DNA of 64,000 bases from Bacillus_AB infantis_B (GCF_008180445.1 NZ_VTER01000010.1:62001-126000), one strand, 5' to 3'. Shown: positions 46,468 through 54,731, counted from the first letter of the stretch. The notes: a model not told the origin generated them from the letters alone. Numbers and translations are program-made.

Positions 46468-47199
46468 TTGATCATCCATGTGTACACCTTATGCTGGAAC
46501 GAAGAGAAGATGCTTCCGTTTTTCTTTAAGCATTATGATGATATAGCAGATCAATATTTTGTTTTTGATAATGGATCAACAGACCAGTCATTATCGATTT
46601 TGGATTCTCATCCAAAAGTGGCTGTCGAGCATTTCGAGACGCAGGGCGGCTCATTTATCAAGACCGCCTTGAATTTGTTCAATCACTTTTGGAAACGGAG
46701 CAGGGGGAAGGCCGACTGGGTGATTGTGTGCGAGACAGATGAACATCTGCACCATCCCAATCTCCGGAAATACTTAGAGGACTGTTCGGCAGCAGGGACT
46801 ACACTGGTAATTCCGACCGGCTATAATATGGTATCTGATTTTTTTCCAAGCAGTGATAGACCATTGAGTGAACAAGTTAAAAACGGCAGGCGGGATTTTT
46901 ACTTCGATAAGCCGCAGATATTCAACCCGAATGAAATCCAGGAAATCAACTTTTATCCGGGGAGGCATAATGCGAATCCTTCTGGGAATGTAGCCAGACT
47001 GAACTCCAGTGAAATCCTGCTTTTACATTACAAATGCCTGGGCTATGAATACCTGCATTCCCGCCATGCAGCTCTTAAGGAAAAACTGCAGGAAGTGGAT
47101 GAAGCCAATGGATGGGGCAGCCACTACTCGCAGGACGAGCAGAAAAACTGGCGCGATTACAGCCATGCTCTAGCCAATGCCGGAAAGGTGCTGGATTAA
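46468..47199 (+). CDS. Family 2 glycosyltransferase
   Basis: 243-residue GT-A fold glycosyltransferase of the Glyco_tranf_2_4 type. IHVYTLCWNEEKMLPFFFKHY and FVFDNGSTDQS are the nucleotide-sugar binding start, and ETDEH (about 90) replaces the usual DxD metal motif. No membrane segment. TTG start at 46468 with AAAGGAG 8 nt upstream. A sigma-K-like promoter and the neighbouring beta-helix gene suggest glycosylation of a spore-surface polymer or protein; inference only. Confidence 0.85.
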   Translation: MIIHVYTLCWNEEKMLPFFFKHYDDIADQYFVFDNGSTDQSLSILDSHPKVAVEHFETQGGSFIKTALNLFNHFWKRSRGKADWVIVCETDEHLHHPNLRKYLEDCSAAGTTLVIPTGYNMVSDFFPSSDRPLSEQVKNGRRDFYFDKPQIFNPNEIQEINFYPGRHNANPSGNVARLNSSEILLLHYKCLGYEYLHSRHAALKEKLQEVDEANGWGSHYSQDEQKNWRDYSHALANAGKVLD

Positions 47200-47202
47200 A
47201 GA

Positions 47203-47230
47203 AGAGCCGGGGGGACAGGTCCTCTGGCCT
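47203..47230 (+). repeat. Half copy of the GGGGACAGGTCC hairpin family
   Basis: AGAGCCGGGGGGACAGGTCC followed by TCTGGCCT is the left arm of the complete element at 50427-50483, but the right arm is missing, so it cannot fold into the usual long stem. Confidence 0.7.
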
Positions 47231-47278
47231 GTATTGCGAAAGAAAGCAGGATGTAGTGAATGCAATCCTGAGGCCTGG

Positions 47279-47568
47279 AACCACTACTTCTAGGGGAAAT
47301 GGAAATAGCGGTTGCGTAGGAGGGAGCTAGAACCACTATTCGTGGGAAAAATGGAAATAGTGGTATCAGAGGAGAGGGCTAGAACCACTATTTCTATAAA
47401 AAGCACAAATAGTAGTTTCAGAGAGTGGAGCTAGGACCACTATTTTTATAAATAGCGCAAATAGTGGTTTCAGAGTAGAGGGCTAGAACCACTATTTCTA
47501 TAAAAAGCACAAATAACGGTTTCAGAGAGTGGAGCTAGGACCACTATTAATAGCGAAAATAGTGGTTC
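47279..47568. repeat. Tandem array of palindromes with a 52-bp period
   Basis: Six copies of (A/G)ACCACTATTT begin at 47279, 47331, 47383, 47435, 47487 and 47539, spaced exactly 52 bp apart. Each is followed after about 14 nt by the reverse complement AAATAGTGGTT with small changes, so every unit can form a hairpin. Between hairpins lies a conserved linker TCAGAGNNNGGAGCTAG. The last unit has a shorter loop. Not CRISPR: linkers and loops are alike in all units and no cas genes are present. The array covers the space between the glycosyltransferase gene and the lysine riboswitch. Confidence 0.9.
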
Positions 47569-47748
47569 TTGATGTAAATGAAGACTTATACCATATTTAA
47601 CAATGCCCTTGATTTTGCTAATAATGCTTGCCTGAATTGGTACCTCCAGGAAAATCATACCTGACATAATGCCCGGGACGAAGGATTGACAGATGATTTA
47701 TATAGTTGTAGACTATTAGAGAAAATTGAATAAGACCTCACTTTACCA

Positions 47749-47929
47749 GTGAGGTAGAGGCGCGGTGTTTAACAGTCTTTAGCGGAGCTTGAGAAGCGAT
47801 GATGCTAGGGAGAAGGAAATATCGCCGAAGCGGGCATATATATCTCAGTATTGCCTGCTGGGTCTGCAGTTAAGAGCTGCAGGACTGTCTCAATGGGCTT
47901 CCCGGCTTATTGAGTTGTGCTATCTCATT
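47749..47929 (+). ncRNA. Lysine riboswitch (L box)
   Basis: The order of conserved blocks matches the lysine aptamer: AGTGAGGTAGAGGCGC at the 5' side, GGAGCTT, GATGCTAGGGAGAAGG, ATCGCCGAAGCGGGC, TATTGCCTGCTGGGTCTGCAG, GAGCTGCAGGACTGTCTC, and a 3' strand CTATCTCA (47920-47927) that closes helix P1 with TGAGGTAG. With lysine bound the downstream gene cluster should be shut off. Its presence identifies the ABC transporter that follows as a lysine importer. Confidence 0.95.
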
Positions 47930-47965
47930 TAGGGAAAAAAAGAGGACTTATGGGCATATATATAT

Positions 47966-47998
47966 AACGACCTAAGTTAATCTTAGGTCGTTTTTATT
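47966..47998 (+). terminator. Riboswitch-associated terminator
   Basis: AACGACCTAAG (47966-47976) / CTTAGGTCGTT (47982-47992) and a T-run. Lies between the aptamer and the first transporter gene; the competing antiterminator pairing is not obvious by eye. Confidence 0.85.
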
Positions 47999-48032
47999 TT
48001 GTTCTCATCATACAAATATAGGGGGAGAAAAC

Positions 48033-48872
48033 ATGAAAAAAGCGTCATTATTTTTAGTAAGTATGCTTTCGGCAGTGCTTTTGCTGGCCGGCTGCGGATC
48101 GAGCACGAGTTCAGGTTCAGATTCAGGGTCATCAGAAAGTGATACGTTCAAGGTTGGCCTGGAGGCAGGCTACGCTCCATTCAACTGGACGCAGAAAGGT
48201 GATTCCAACGGCGGTGTAAAAATCAATGGCTCTGCTGAATATGCGGGCGGCTATGATGTTGAGATTGCAAAGAAGATCGCTGACGGACTTGGCAAGGATT
48301 TAGAAATCGTTAAGACAGAATGGGACGGCCTTGTGCCGGCGCTGCAGTCAGGCAAGATCGATGCCATCATTGCGGGGATGTCCCCAACGGCAGAACGAAA
48401 AGAGACAATCGATTTCTCAGACAATTACTATAACTCCCAGCTTGTTATGGTTGTGAAAAAAGGCGGGAAATACGAAAACGCGACTAGCCTCAATGACTTT
48501 GACGGAGCTAAAATCACAGCTCAATTGAATACATTCCACTACTCCGTGATCGACCAGATCGATGGTGTGTCCAAAGAAACAGCGATGGACAATTTCCCTG
48601 CGATGAGGGTTGCATTAGAATCAGGAATCATCGATGGATACGTGTCTGAGCGTCCTGAGGCAGTCAGTGCTTCCGCTGCCAATGACAACTTTGCGATGGT
48701 TGATTTTGAGGAAGGATTCGAAACTTCCGAAGATGATACAGCCATTGCTGTCGGGCTTGAAAAGGGCAGTGAACTGACAGAGAAAATCAACGAGATCTTA
48801 AAAGGCATTTCAGAAGAAGATCGTACCACTATCATGGATGAAGCGATTCAGAACCAACCAGCGGCACAATAA
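48033..48872 (+). CDS. Lysine-type amino-acid ABC transporter, substrate-binding lipoprotein
   Basis: 279-residue extracellular binding protein (SBP family 3). Lipobox LAGC (Cys21), Ser/Gly-rich linker, then the binding fold with VGLEAGYAPFNW, GGYDVEIAKKIADGLG, GKIDAIIAGMSPTAERKETIDFSDNYY. By homology alone it could be a glutamine, cystine or basic amino-acid receptor; the lysine riboswitch upstream indicates lysine. RBS GGGGGAG. Confidence 0.92.
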   Translation: MKKASLFLVSMLSAVLLLAGCGSSTSSGSDSGSSESDTFKVGLEAGYAPFNWTQKGDSNGGVKINGSAEYAGGYDVEIAKKIADGLGKDLEIVKTEWDGLVPALQSGKIDAIIAGMSPTAERKETIDFSDNYYNSQLVMVVKKGGKYENATSLNDFDGAKITAQLNTFHYSVIDQIDGVSKETAMDNFPAMRVALESGIIDGYVSERPEAVSASAANDNFAMVDFEEGFETSEDDTAIAVGLEKGSELTEKINEILKGISEEDRTTIMDEAIQNQPAAQ

Positions 48873-48936
48873 GACACGCATAGAACCGGCTGTAAGCTTA
48901 CAGTCGGTTTTATGATGAATATAGAGGGGGAGAAAG

Positions 48937-49668
48937 ATGAGCTTCGATTGGATCGTTAGAATCATCTCGGAAAACTGGCCGATGTTCCTTCGGGGAGCTG
49001 GGATCACGCTTCTCATTTCCTTGATCGGAACTATCATCGGTGCCGGCATCGGCTTATTGGCAGGAGTGGTCCGGACCATCCCGGCACCAGAGCGCGGACC
49101 AAAAAAAATCATGCTGAAGGTGATCAATTTCATCCTTTCGGTATATATCGAATTTTTCCGCGGAACACCGATGATCGTCCAGGCGATGGTCATTTATTAT
49201 GGATCCGCTTTGGCATTCGGCGTTGACATCAATGTCCTGGCAGCGGCCATCATTGTTGTATCCATCAATACAGGTGCCTATATGGCTGAAATTGTCCGAG
49301 GCGGAATTGTCTCCATTGATAAAGGGCAGTTTGAAGCGGCCCAGGCCATCGGGATGAATCATTATCAGACGATGTGGAATGTTGTGCTCCCGCAGGTCAT
49401 CCGCAATATCCTGCCGGCAACAGGCAACCACTTTGTCATCAATATCAAGGACACATCTGTCCTTAATGTTATATCAGTATCGGAATTATATTTCATGACC
49501 AAATCGGTCGCGGGGAATAATTTCAGATACTTTGAGTCATTCTTTGTGGCATGCGTGATTTATTTTGTCATGACATTCATCGTTACAAGAATCCTGCGTT
49601 ATTTTGAGCGGAAGTTAGACGGCCCTGACAATTTCGATTTGCTGGGCAAAGGTGAAAATAATCTGTAA
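48937..49668 (+). CDS. Lysine-type amino-acid ABC transporter permease
   Basis: 243-residue HisM/GlnP-type permease, about five helices, with VEFFRGTPMIVQAMVIYYG (as IEFFRGTP) and the EAA loop AAQAIGMNHYQTMWNVVLPQVIRNILPA. RBS GGGGGAG; 64 nt after the binding protein. Substrate inferred from the riboswitch. Confidence 0.93.
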   Translation: MSFDWIVRIISENWPMFLRGAGITLLISLIGTIIGAGIGLLAGVVRTIPAPERGPKKIMLKVINFILSVYIEFFRGTPMIVQAMVIYYGSALAFGVDINVLAAAIIVVSINTGAYMAEIVRGGIVSIDKGQFEAAQAIGMNHYQTMWNVVLPQVIRNILPATGNHFVINIKDTSVLNVISVSELYFMTKSVAGNNFRYFESFFVACVIYFVMTFIVTRILRYFERKLDGPDNFDLLGKGENNL

Positions 49669-49685
49669 AGGAAGGGGGAGCGAGC

Positions 49686-50423
49686 ATGGAAAAAGTCATT
49701 GAAGTTCAGCACTTAAGCAAATCCTTCGGCACAAATCTGGTATTGAAGGACATCGATTTTTCAGTCAGCAAAGGAGAGGTGGTCACGATCATCGGCTCTT
49801 CAGGTTCCGGTAAATCGACCCTCCTTCGCTGCATCAATCTTTTGGAAAAGCCCAGCGGCGGCCAGATTATTTATAATGGCGAGAACATCCTTGACGATAA
49901 GCATGATATTTTTGCTTACCGCCAGAACTTAGGGATGGTGTTCCAGCAATTCAATCTCTTCAATAATCACAATGTCCTGAACAATTGTGTGGTTGGCCAG
50001 GTGAAAGTCCTGAAACGTTCTAAGGAAGAAGCGGAAAAAGTCGCCATGAAATATTTGAAAGTGGTGGGCATGGAGCAGTATATCAATGCCAAGCCAAGGC
50101 AGCTGTCAGGCGGGCAAAAGCAGCGTGTCGCCATTGCGCGGGCCCTGTCCATGGAGCCTGATGTGATGCTGTTCGATGAGCCGACATCGGCCCTTGATCC
50201 GGAGATGGTGGGAGAAGTTCTGAAAGTCATGAAGGAACTGGCCGGTTCGGGCCAGACGATGCTGATCGTCACCCATGAAATGGAATTCGCTAAAGAAGTA
50301 TCCGACCGCGTCGTCTTTATGGACAAAGGAGTCATTGCGGAAGAAGGAAGTCCTGAACAGATCTTCAACAACCCTGATCAGGAGCGGACCAGGGAGTTTT
50401 TGAAGCGGACATTGAAAGTGTAA
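49686..50423 (+). CDS. Lysine-type amino-acid ABC transporter ATP-binding protein
   Basis: 245-residue ATPase of the polar amino-acid importer class. Walker A GSSGSGKST (about 37-45), Q-loop VFQQFNLFNNHNVLNN, signature LSGGQKQRVAIARAL, Walker B VMLFDEPTSALDPE and switch VTHEMEFAKEVSDRVVFMDKG. RBS AAGGGGGAG. Ends at a 26-bp hairpin. Confidence 0.95.
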   Translation: MEKVIEVQHLSKSFGTNLVLKDIDFSVSKGEVVTIIGSSGSGKSTLLRCINLLEKPSGGQIIYNGENILDDKHDIFAYRQNLGMVFQQFNLFNNHNVLNNCVVGQVKVLKRSKEEAEKVAMKYLKVVGMEQYINAKPRQLSGGQKQRVAIARALSMEPDVMLFDEPTSALDPEMVGEVLKVMKELAGSGQTMLIVTHEMEFAKEVSDRVVFMDKGVIAEEGSPEQIFNNPDQERTREFLKRTLKV

Positions 50424-50426
50424 AAG

Positions 50427-50483
50427 AGCCGGGGGGACAGGTCCCGTGGCCCGTTTTGGGCCATGGGACCTGTCCCCCTGGCT
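50427..50483. terminator. Complete GGGGACAGGTCC-family hairpin acting as bidirectional terminator
   Basis: A 26-bp stem, 50427-50452 / 50458-50483, fully paired except for two G-U pairs, with a GTTTT loop. It fills the 60-nt space between the convergent transporter and thioredoxin genes. Best-preserved member of the dispersed family. Confidence 0.85.
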
Positions 50484-51050
50484 TCATTTCACCAGATTCT
50501 TCATCATTTCTTCGTCCATCGGCCCGATGATTTTTTTGCTGACAACCCCATTGCTGTCAATGATATAGCTGGTAGGGATTGAGAATACCTGGTACTGCAC
50601 GCCGAGCTGTCCATCCTGGTCAAGAGGGATGGGGAAGGTTAGCCCGTATTCCTGGACAAAGCTTTCAATGGCCTTTGTGCCGTTATCCGCATTGGTCAAA
50701 TTGACGGCAAGGATTTCAACGTCCTTGTCTTTGTTTTCTTCGTAGAATTTCTGCATATGCGGCATTTCAGCTTTACAGGGCGGGCACCAGGTTGCCCAGA
50801 AATTCAATATGACCTTTTGGCCTTTATAATCGGAAAGCCGGACAGTTTCCCCGGCAAGCGTTGTCAGTTCAAAGTCAGGAGGAACGGCCCCTTCTTCAGG
50901 GGCCGATGATGCTGGCGGGCTTTCTGCTTCTTCTGTGCTGGTTTGGGCCGGCTCTTCAGGCGGGCTGGACTTCCATACGTTCACAAGCACAATGGCAATC
51001 GCGATGGCCATGATGCTGGCGGCTATTATATTTTTTTTCAATTGCGGCAA
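50484..51050 (-). CDS. TlpA/ResA-family extracytoplasmic thioredoxin
   Basis: 188-residue membrane-anchored thiol-disulfide protein. One N-terminal helix (about 7-24), an acidic Pro/Glu/Ser linker, then a thioredoxin fold with active-site NFWATWCPPCKAEMP (Cys89, Cys92) and the cis-Pro loop IPTSYIID. ResA reduces apocytochrome c in B. subtilis; StoA acts in spore cortex. Which of these applies is unclear, but electrons should come from the CcdA encoded in the same operon. Last gene, overlapping its upstream neighbour by 13 nt. Confidence 0.92.
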   Translation of the reverse strand: MPQLKKNIIAASIMAIAIAIVLVNVWKSSPPEEPAQTSTEEAESPPASSAPEEGAVPPDFELTTLAGETVRLSDYKGQKVILNFWATWCPPCKAEMPHMQKFYEENKDKDVEILAVNLTNADNGTKAIESFVQEYGLTFPIPLDQDGQLGVQYQVFSIPTSYIIDSNGVVSKKIIGPMDEEMMKNLVK

Positions 51051-51655
51051 ACCTCCCTTTTATATGAAAAAAGAATAAAAAGTGCGATCCCTGCAAAGCT
51101 GTACAGGTCCACAGAGATGATGGTGCCGAAAATGCTGATGATCAGGACCTGCATCATTTGAAACAGGAGAAATACCTGTTTGAACTCTTTGTATCCTTCT
51201 GGCTTCCGGAGCTGCAGATAGATGATGAAGCTTAAGGTAAACAAAATCTGGGCTAGTAAATGGACAGGGTCGCCCTCCAAATAGCTCATGAATGCTTCAT
51301 ATATAAAAAAGAACAGACTGAATAAGATTGGCAAATCAGGAAACAGGCTGTTCTTTTTGAGCTGTAAAAAAAGATAGACAATCACTGTAATGATGCCTAA
51401 AGTATGTCCTTTGATTCCTCCGTTAAAGAATAGGACAGAAAGGGGATTCTGGAGGAAAAGTCCAAAATGGAAGAAGATATAGCTTCCTTTCCAGACAACG
51501 ATATAAGCAAAAAAAGCGTTCCAATGCCAATCCCCGGTTTTCTTTTTCATGATCAGCCGAAAAAGCAATGATGCTGTGATAAGCGCCACAGCAACAGAAA
51601 GCCATTCCACCTGCATGCTGAAGCTGCCGATATTAACGTAAGACAAATCTCTCAC
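51038..51655 (-). CDS. Lgt-like membrane protein lacking the usual Lgt residues
   Basis: 205 residues, seven hydrophobic segments. The stretch WKGSYIFFHFGLFLQNPLSV + LFFNGGIKGHTLGIITV lines up in order and spacing with prolipoprotein diacylglyceryl transferase (Lgt) around its GGR-GYV and GGMSFHGG motifs, but the conserved Arg and His-Gly-Gly are changed. It is therefore probably a non-catalytic or re-purposed member of the fold. It lies between the sensor kinase and the thioredoxin gene, overlapping the latter. Role unknown; the Lgt relation is from memory and needs a profile search. Confidence 0.75.
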   Translation of the reverse strand: MRDLSYVNIGSFSMQVEWLSVAVALITASLLFRLIMKKKTGDWHWNAFFAYIVVWKGSYIFFHFGLFLQNPLSVLFFNGGIKGHTLGIITVIVYLFLQLKKNSLFPDLPILFSLFFFIYEAFMSYLEGDPVHLLAQILFTLSFIIYLQLRKPEGYKEFKQVFLLFQMMQVLIISIFGTIISVDLYSFAGIALFILFSYKREVCRN

Positions 51656-51669
51656 CCGATTCTATAGCG

Positions 51670-52737
51670 TTAGTCATGTTCTCCGGCAGGAAAGGCAATC
51701 CAGAAGGTGTGATGGGTGCCGTCTGTCTCCACTCCAATCTCCCCTCCATGCGCCTCTGCAATTTTCCGGCTGATTGACAGCCCAAGCCCGGCCCCTTCGG
51801 CTTTCTTCGTGCGCGAGGACTCCAGTCTGTAGAATCTTTGAAAAATCAGCTCTTTTTCGCCGGGATCAATGAACTCGCCTTGATGTATAAACCGAATCAT
51901 ACAGCGGTCTTGCACCATTTCTGATTCAATCGCAAGCAAATGGCCTGTATCATAGTCAACAATATTCTGAAGCATATTGGTGAACACTTGCTTCAGCCCG
52001 TCCCTGTGGCCATCCATCGCAAAAGGGGCCAGATGTATGTGGACTTCATGGAACCGGGCATCCAATTTCAGCTTGAACGCGGAAATGGTTTCTGACAGAA
52101 TCTCATCCAGCCTGACGGGTTCAAATGATTTTTCCAGGAAGACATTGCCCCGTTCCCATCTATCCAGTTCGGTGATCAGCTCGACGATCCGGGTGATGCG
52201 GAGCGATTCTTCCAGCAGGGAGCCGAATAATTCCGGATTCCCTTCGATGACCCGGCCCTGCAGTGCTTCCAGGTATCCGTTGATATTTGTCAGGGGGGTC
52301 CGGAGTTCATGGGAAATATCCCTGAGCATGGTATCACGCTGCTGCTGGGCTGATTTCAGGGATTCTGCCATCGTGTTGAAATTGCTCACAAGCTGGCCGA
52401 CTTCCCCTGAAGGCCGGGGGGTAATTTTATCAGGAAACTGCCCGGCATTAATCTCGACAGCAGCCTCTGAAATAGATTGGATGGGCCGGAGGATCCTTCT
52501 GACAGACAGATAGTGGACAAAGCCTGCGAGGAGGAATGCGATGATGCTGGCAGCAAGGAGAAACCTCCCCAATGTCCGGACGAATTCCTGGCCTTCTATT
52601 TCCTTCGCATTGACCAGATAGCAGGCATAATTGTTTACAGACAGGCCGGCGATCAGGATGACGATGACGATGACAAGGCTGTTGACGGCAATCAGCTTGG
52701 ACATCAGGAGCTGGGCGTATTTTTTAATATGCTTCAA
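51670..52737 (-). CDS. HAMP-domain sensor histidine kinase
   Basis: 355 residues from the chosen start. Two membrane helices (about 12-34 and 57-79) enclose a short outer loop with one Cys; then HAMP (about 80-132), the H-box RDISHELRTPLTNINGY and an ATPase domain with NMLQNIVDYD, FQRFYRLESSRTKKAEGAGLGLSI. The short sensor loop suggests sensing in the membrane or through a partner. Start taken as TTG 52737, inside the end of the regulator gene with GGGGGATGGG upstream; ATG 52701 is the alternative. Overlaps the regulator by 14 nt. Confidence 0.92.
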   Translation of the reverse strand: MKHIKKYAQLLMSKLIAVNSLVIVIVILIAGLSVNNYACYLVNAKEIEGQEFVRTLGRFLLAASIIAFLLAGFVHYLSVRRILRPIQSISEAAVEINAGQFPDKITPRPSGEVGQLVSNFNTMAESLKSAQQQRDTMLRDISHELRTPLTNINGYLEALQGRVIEGNPELFGSLLEESLRITRIVELITELDRWERGNVFLEKSFEPVRLDEILSETISAFKLKLDARFHEVHIHLAPFAMDGHRDGLKQVFTNMLQNIVDYDTGHLLAIESEMVQDRCMIRFIHQGEFIDPGEKELIFQRFYRLESSRTKKAEGAGLGLSISRKIAEAHGGEIGVETDGTHHTFWIAFPAGEHD

Positions 52738-53422
52738 ATTTGTATCCCATCCCCCTGACTGTGTGGATATATTCGTTCGGTGTCTTCTCTTTGATTTTTT
52801 CGCGCAGATGCTTGATGTGGACATCGATTGTCCTTTCGGTTACCGCTTTTTCCTGATGTTCATAGATGAAGTTCAGGATCTGCTCACGGGAAAGGATTTG
52901 TTCAGGATGCTTCATGAACATATGAAGCAATTTGAATTCAAAATTGGTCAGTTCAAGCGGTACGCCGTTAAAGCGGGCTTCTCCTTTTACAGGCTTGATG
53001 GTCAGGCCGGCGAAGCTGAGCTTTCCGCACCGGCTTGCTGTCCGGCGCAGCACCGCCTCAATCCTGACCATCAGTTCTGCCGGGCTGAACGGTTTTACCA
53101 CATAGTCATCCGCCCCAAGCTTGAAACCTGCTATCCGCTGATTTTCGGATGCTTTTGCCGTCAGCATGATGATCGGGACCATGCTTTTCTGGTCGGCCCT
53201 TACCCATCTGCAAAGCTCTTCCCCGCTTACCAGGGGCAGCATCAGGTCGAGAATCAGGAGACAGGGGTCATATTGCAGGATCTTGTCCTTCGCCTCTGCC
53301 CCGGTTTCCGCCTCCAGCACTTCATAGCCTTCTTTGGCCAGATAGATTTTCACCAGTTTCCGGATTTTCGGGTCATCTTCTACAACCAGTACGGTTTTGC
53401 CGATTAAATAGCTGTTATCCAT
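52724..53422 (-). CDS. OmpR-family response regulator
   Basis: 232-residue regulator. Receiver domain (about 8-120) with ED pair at 15-17, phospho-acceptor Asp59 in LILDLMLP and Lys in VVKPFSPAEL; C-terminal winged helix (about 135-230) with TVRGMGYKFE. Sits between ccdA and its kinase, so it likely controls this redox operon. No operator identified. Confidence 0.95.
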   Translation of the reverse strand: MDNSYLIGKTVLVVEDDPKIRKLVKIYLAKEGYEVLEAETGAEAKDKILQYDPCLLILDLMLPLVSGEELCRWVRADQKSMVPIIMLTAKASENQRIAGFKLGADDYVVKPFSPAELMVRIEAVLRRTASRCGKLSFAGLTIKPVKGEARFNGVPLELTNFEFKLLHMFMKHPEQILSREQILNFIYEHQEKAVTERTIDVHIKHLREKIKEKTPNEYIHTVRGMGYKFEAY

Positions 53423-53436
53423 GTGCTACCCCATTT

Positions 53437-54150
53437 CTAGAATTCAAATAAACTGTAGGCGGAAAGCCAGGCACTGATTTTTTGCATCTGCCCTGTTAAA
53501 ATGAACAGCCCGAGAGCGATCATGATGCCGCCATTAATGACGGCCAGCTTTGATAAATGCTTGTTGATCTTTCTGATGCTTTTCAGTGAATAAGAAACGA
53601 CGATGGAAATGAGCAGGAAAGGGACTGCCATTCCTATAGAGTACGCGGTCAGCAGGTAGACCCCCTGGATGAGCGTATCATGGGAACTTGCCAGAAGCAG
53701 GATCGATGACAGGGCGAGTCCGACACAAGGGGACCATCCGCTGGCAAAGGCCATTCCCAATAAGATAGAACTGAAGAGCCCTTTTGGCTTACGGTCTGCC
53801 TGCACTTTCTTCTCCTTCATCAGCAGCTTGATGTTTATGATTCCCGCCATCTGCAATCCAAAAATGATGATCAGAAGTCCGGCCGCCTGCATGACATAAA
53901 TCCGGTAATCAGCCAGCACCTGTCCCAGCAGGCTGGCAGACGCCCCCAATGTAATAAATATCAGGCTGAAGCCCATAATAAATCCGAAAGACCGGACGAA
54001 AAGCTTGCTGCGCTCGACCTGCATTTTCGCATTCTCGATTGTCCCGCCAGTCAGATGTGTGACATAAGCGGGCAGAAGCGGAAACACACAGGGAGAAAAA
54101 AACGATAATATCCCCGCAGTCAAAGCGAACCATATTCCGATATCAGCCAT
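53437..54150 (-). CDS. ccdA: CcdA-type thiol-disulfide membrane transporter
   Basis: 237-residue DsbD-gamma/CcdA family protein with six helices. The two active-site cysteines are seen in SPCVFPLLPAY (helix 1) and GWSPCVGLALS (helix 4). It carries reducing equivalents from cytoplasmic thioredoxin to extracytoplasmic thiol proteins, here most likely the TlpA-like protein at the end of the same operon. ATG 54150 with AGGAGTG. First gene of the minus-strand operon. Confidence 0.94.
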   Translation of the reverse strand: MADIGIWFALTAGILSFFSPCVFPLLPAYVTHLTGGTIENAKMQVERSKLFVRSFGFIMGFSLIFITLGASASLLGQVLADYRIYVMQAAGLLIIIFGLQMAGIINIKLLMKEKKVQADRKPKGLFSSILLGMAFASGWSPCVGLALSSILLLASSHDTLIQGVYLLTAYSIGMAVPFLLISIVVSYSLKSIRKINKHLSKLAVINGGIMIALGLFILTGQMQKISAWLSAYSLFEF

Positions 54151-54268
54151 ACTCCTTCACTCCTTTCTTACAGTATCCATGCTCTCTGTTAAGTTTTTGT
54201 TAAAAGGGTCCTTTTGTCCTGAAAAAAAATAAGAAGTTTACTTCCGGGCAGAATAAGGGCATAGTTTA

Positions 54269-54284
54269 ATACCCCTGCTAGTAT
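54269..54284. promoter_or_regulatory. CsoR/CstR-type operator upstream of the DUF302 gene
   Basis: ATACCCCTGCTAGTAT resembles the CsoR/CstR pattern ATACCCC-N-GGGGTAT, with an imperfect right half. It lies 61 nt before the DUF302 start. A better copy is at 56035-56050. Confidence 0.55.
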
Positions 54285-54344
54285 TCTAGCATAGGCAAAT
54301 ACAAGCCAATATAAAGTTTTATTAAAAGAAAGGAATGAAGGCCG

Positions 54345-54731
54345 ATGAATTTTCATTACACAGTCACCACCCAAAAATCCATACAGGATGCGATTGCAGC
54401 ATTGGAGAACAATCTGAAAGAGGAGAAATTCGGTGTTCTATGGACATTTGATATCAAGGAAAAGCTCGATGAAAAAGGATGCCATCTGGATGAAGAGTTC
54501 ATCGTCCTTGAGGTATGCAATCCGAAAGAAGCCGAGCGGATACTGAAAGAAACTAAACTTGCAGGATACTTTCTGCCCTGCAAAATTGTTGTGTATAAAG
54601 AAGAAGGCCAAACGAAAATCGGCCTGCCCCGGCCGACAGCCCTCATCAGCATACTGGACCAAAGGCCCCTGCAGGAAATGGCTGAAGATATTGAAGAGCG
54701 CCTGATCGGCTGCTTGAATAAAAGCGTATAA
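54345..54731 (+). CDS. DUF302 domain protein
   Basis: 128-residue soluble protein of the DUF302 family. FHYTVTTQKSIQDAIAALENNLKEEKFGVLWTFDIKEKL and the ending LEVCNPKEAERILKET and FLPCKIVVYKEEGQTKIGL are characteristic. DUF302 proteins often accompany sulfur-oxidation and rhodanese genes, as here, but their chemistry is not settled. Two cysteines (in EVCNP and LPCK) are conserved features. 49 nt before the persulfide dioxygenase gene; likely co-transcribed. Confidence 0.88.
   Translation: MNFHYTVTTQKSIQDAIAALENNLKEEKFGVLWTFDIKEKLDEKGCHLDEEFIVLEVCNPKEAERILKETKLAGYFLPCKIVVYKEEGQTKIGLPRPTALISILDQRPLQEMAEDIEERLIGCLNKSV

Noticed and set aside
47279..47568. CRISPR array
   Set aside because: The 52-bp units repeat throughout, including the would-be spacers, each unit is itself a palindrome, and there are no cas genes.
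48033..50423. Glutamine or cystine transporter
   Set aside because: Protein similarity alone allows it, but the lysine riboswitch directly upstream argues for lysine.
52631..53407. 258-residue plus-strand frame
   Set aside because: Antisense of the OmpR-type regulator and kinase start; no domain or ribosome site.
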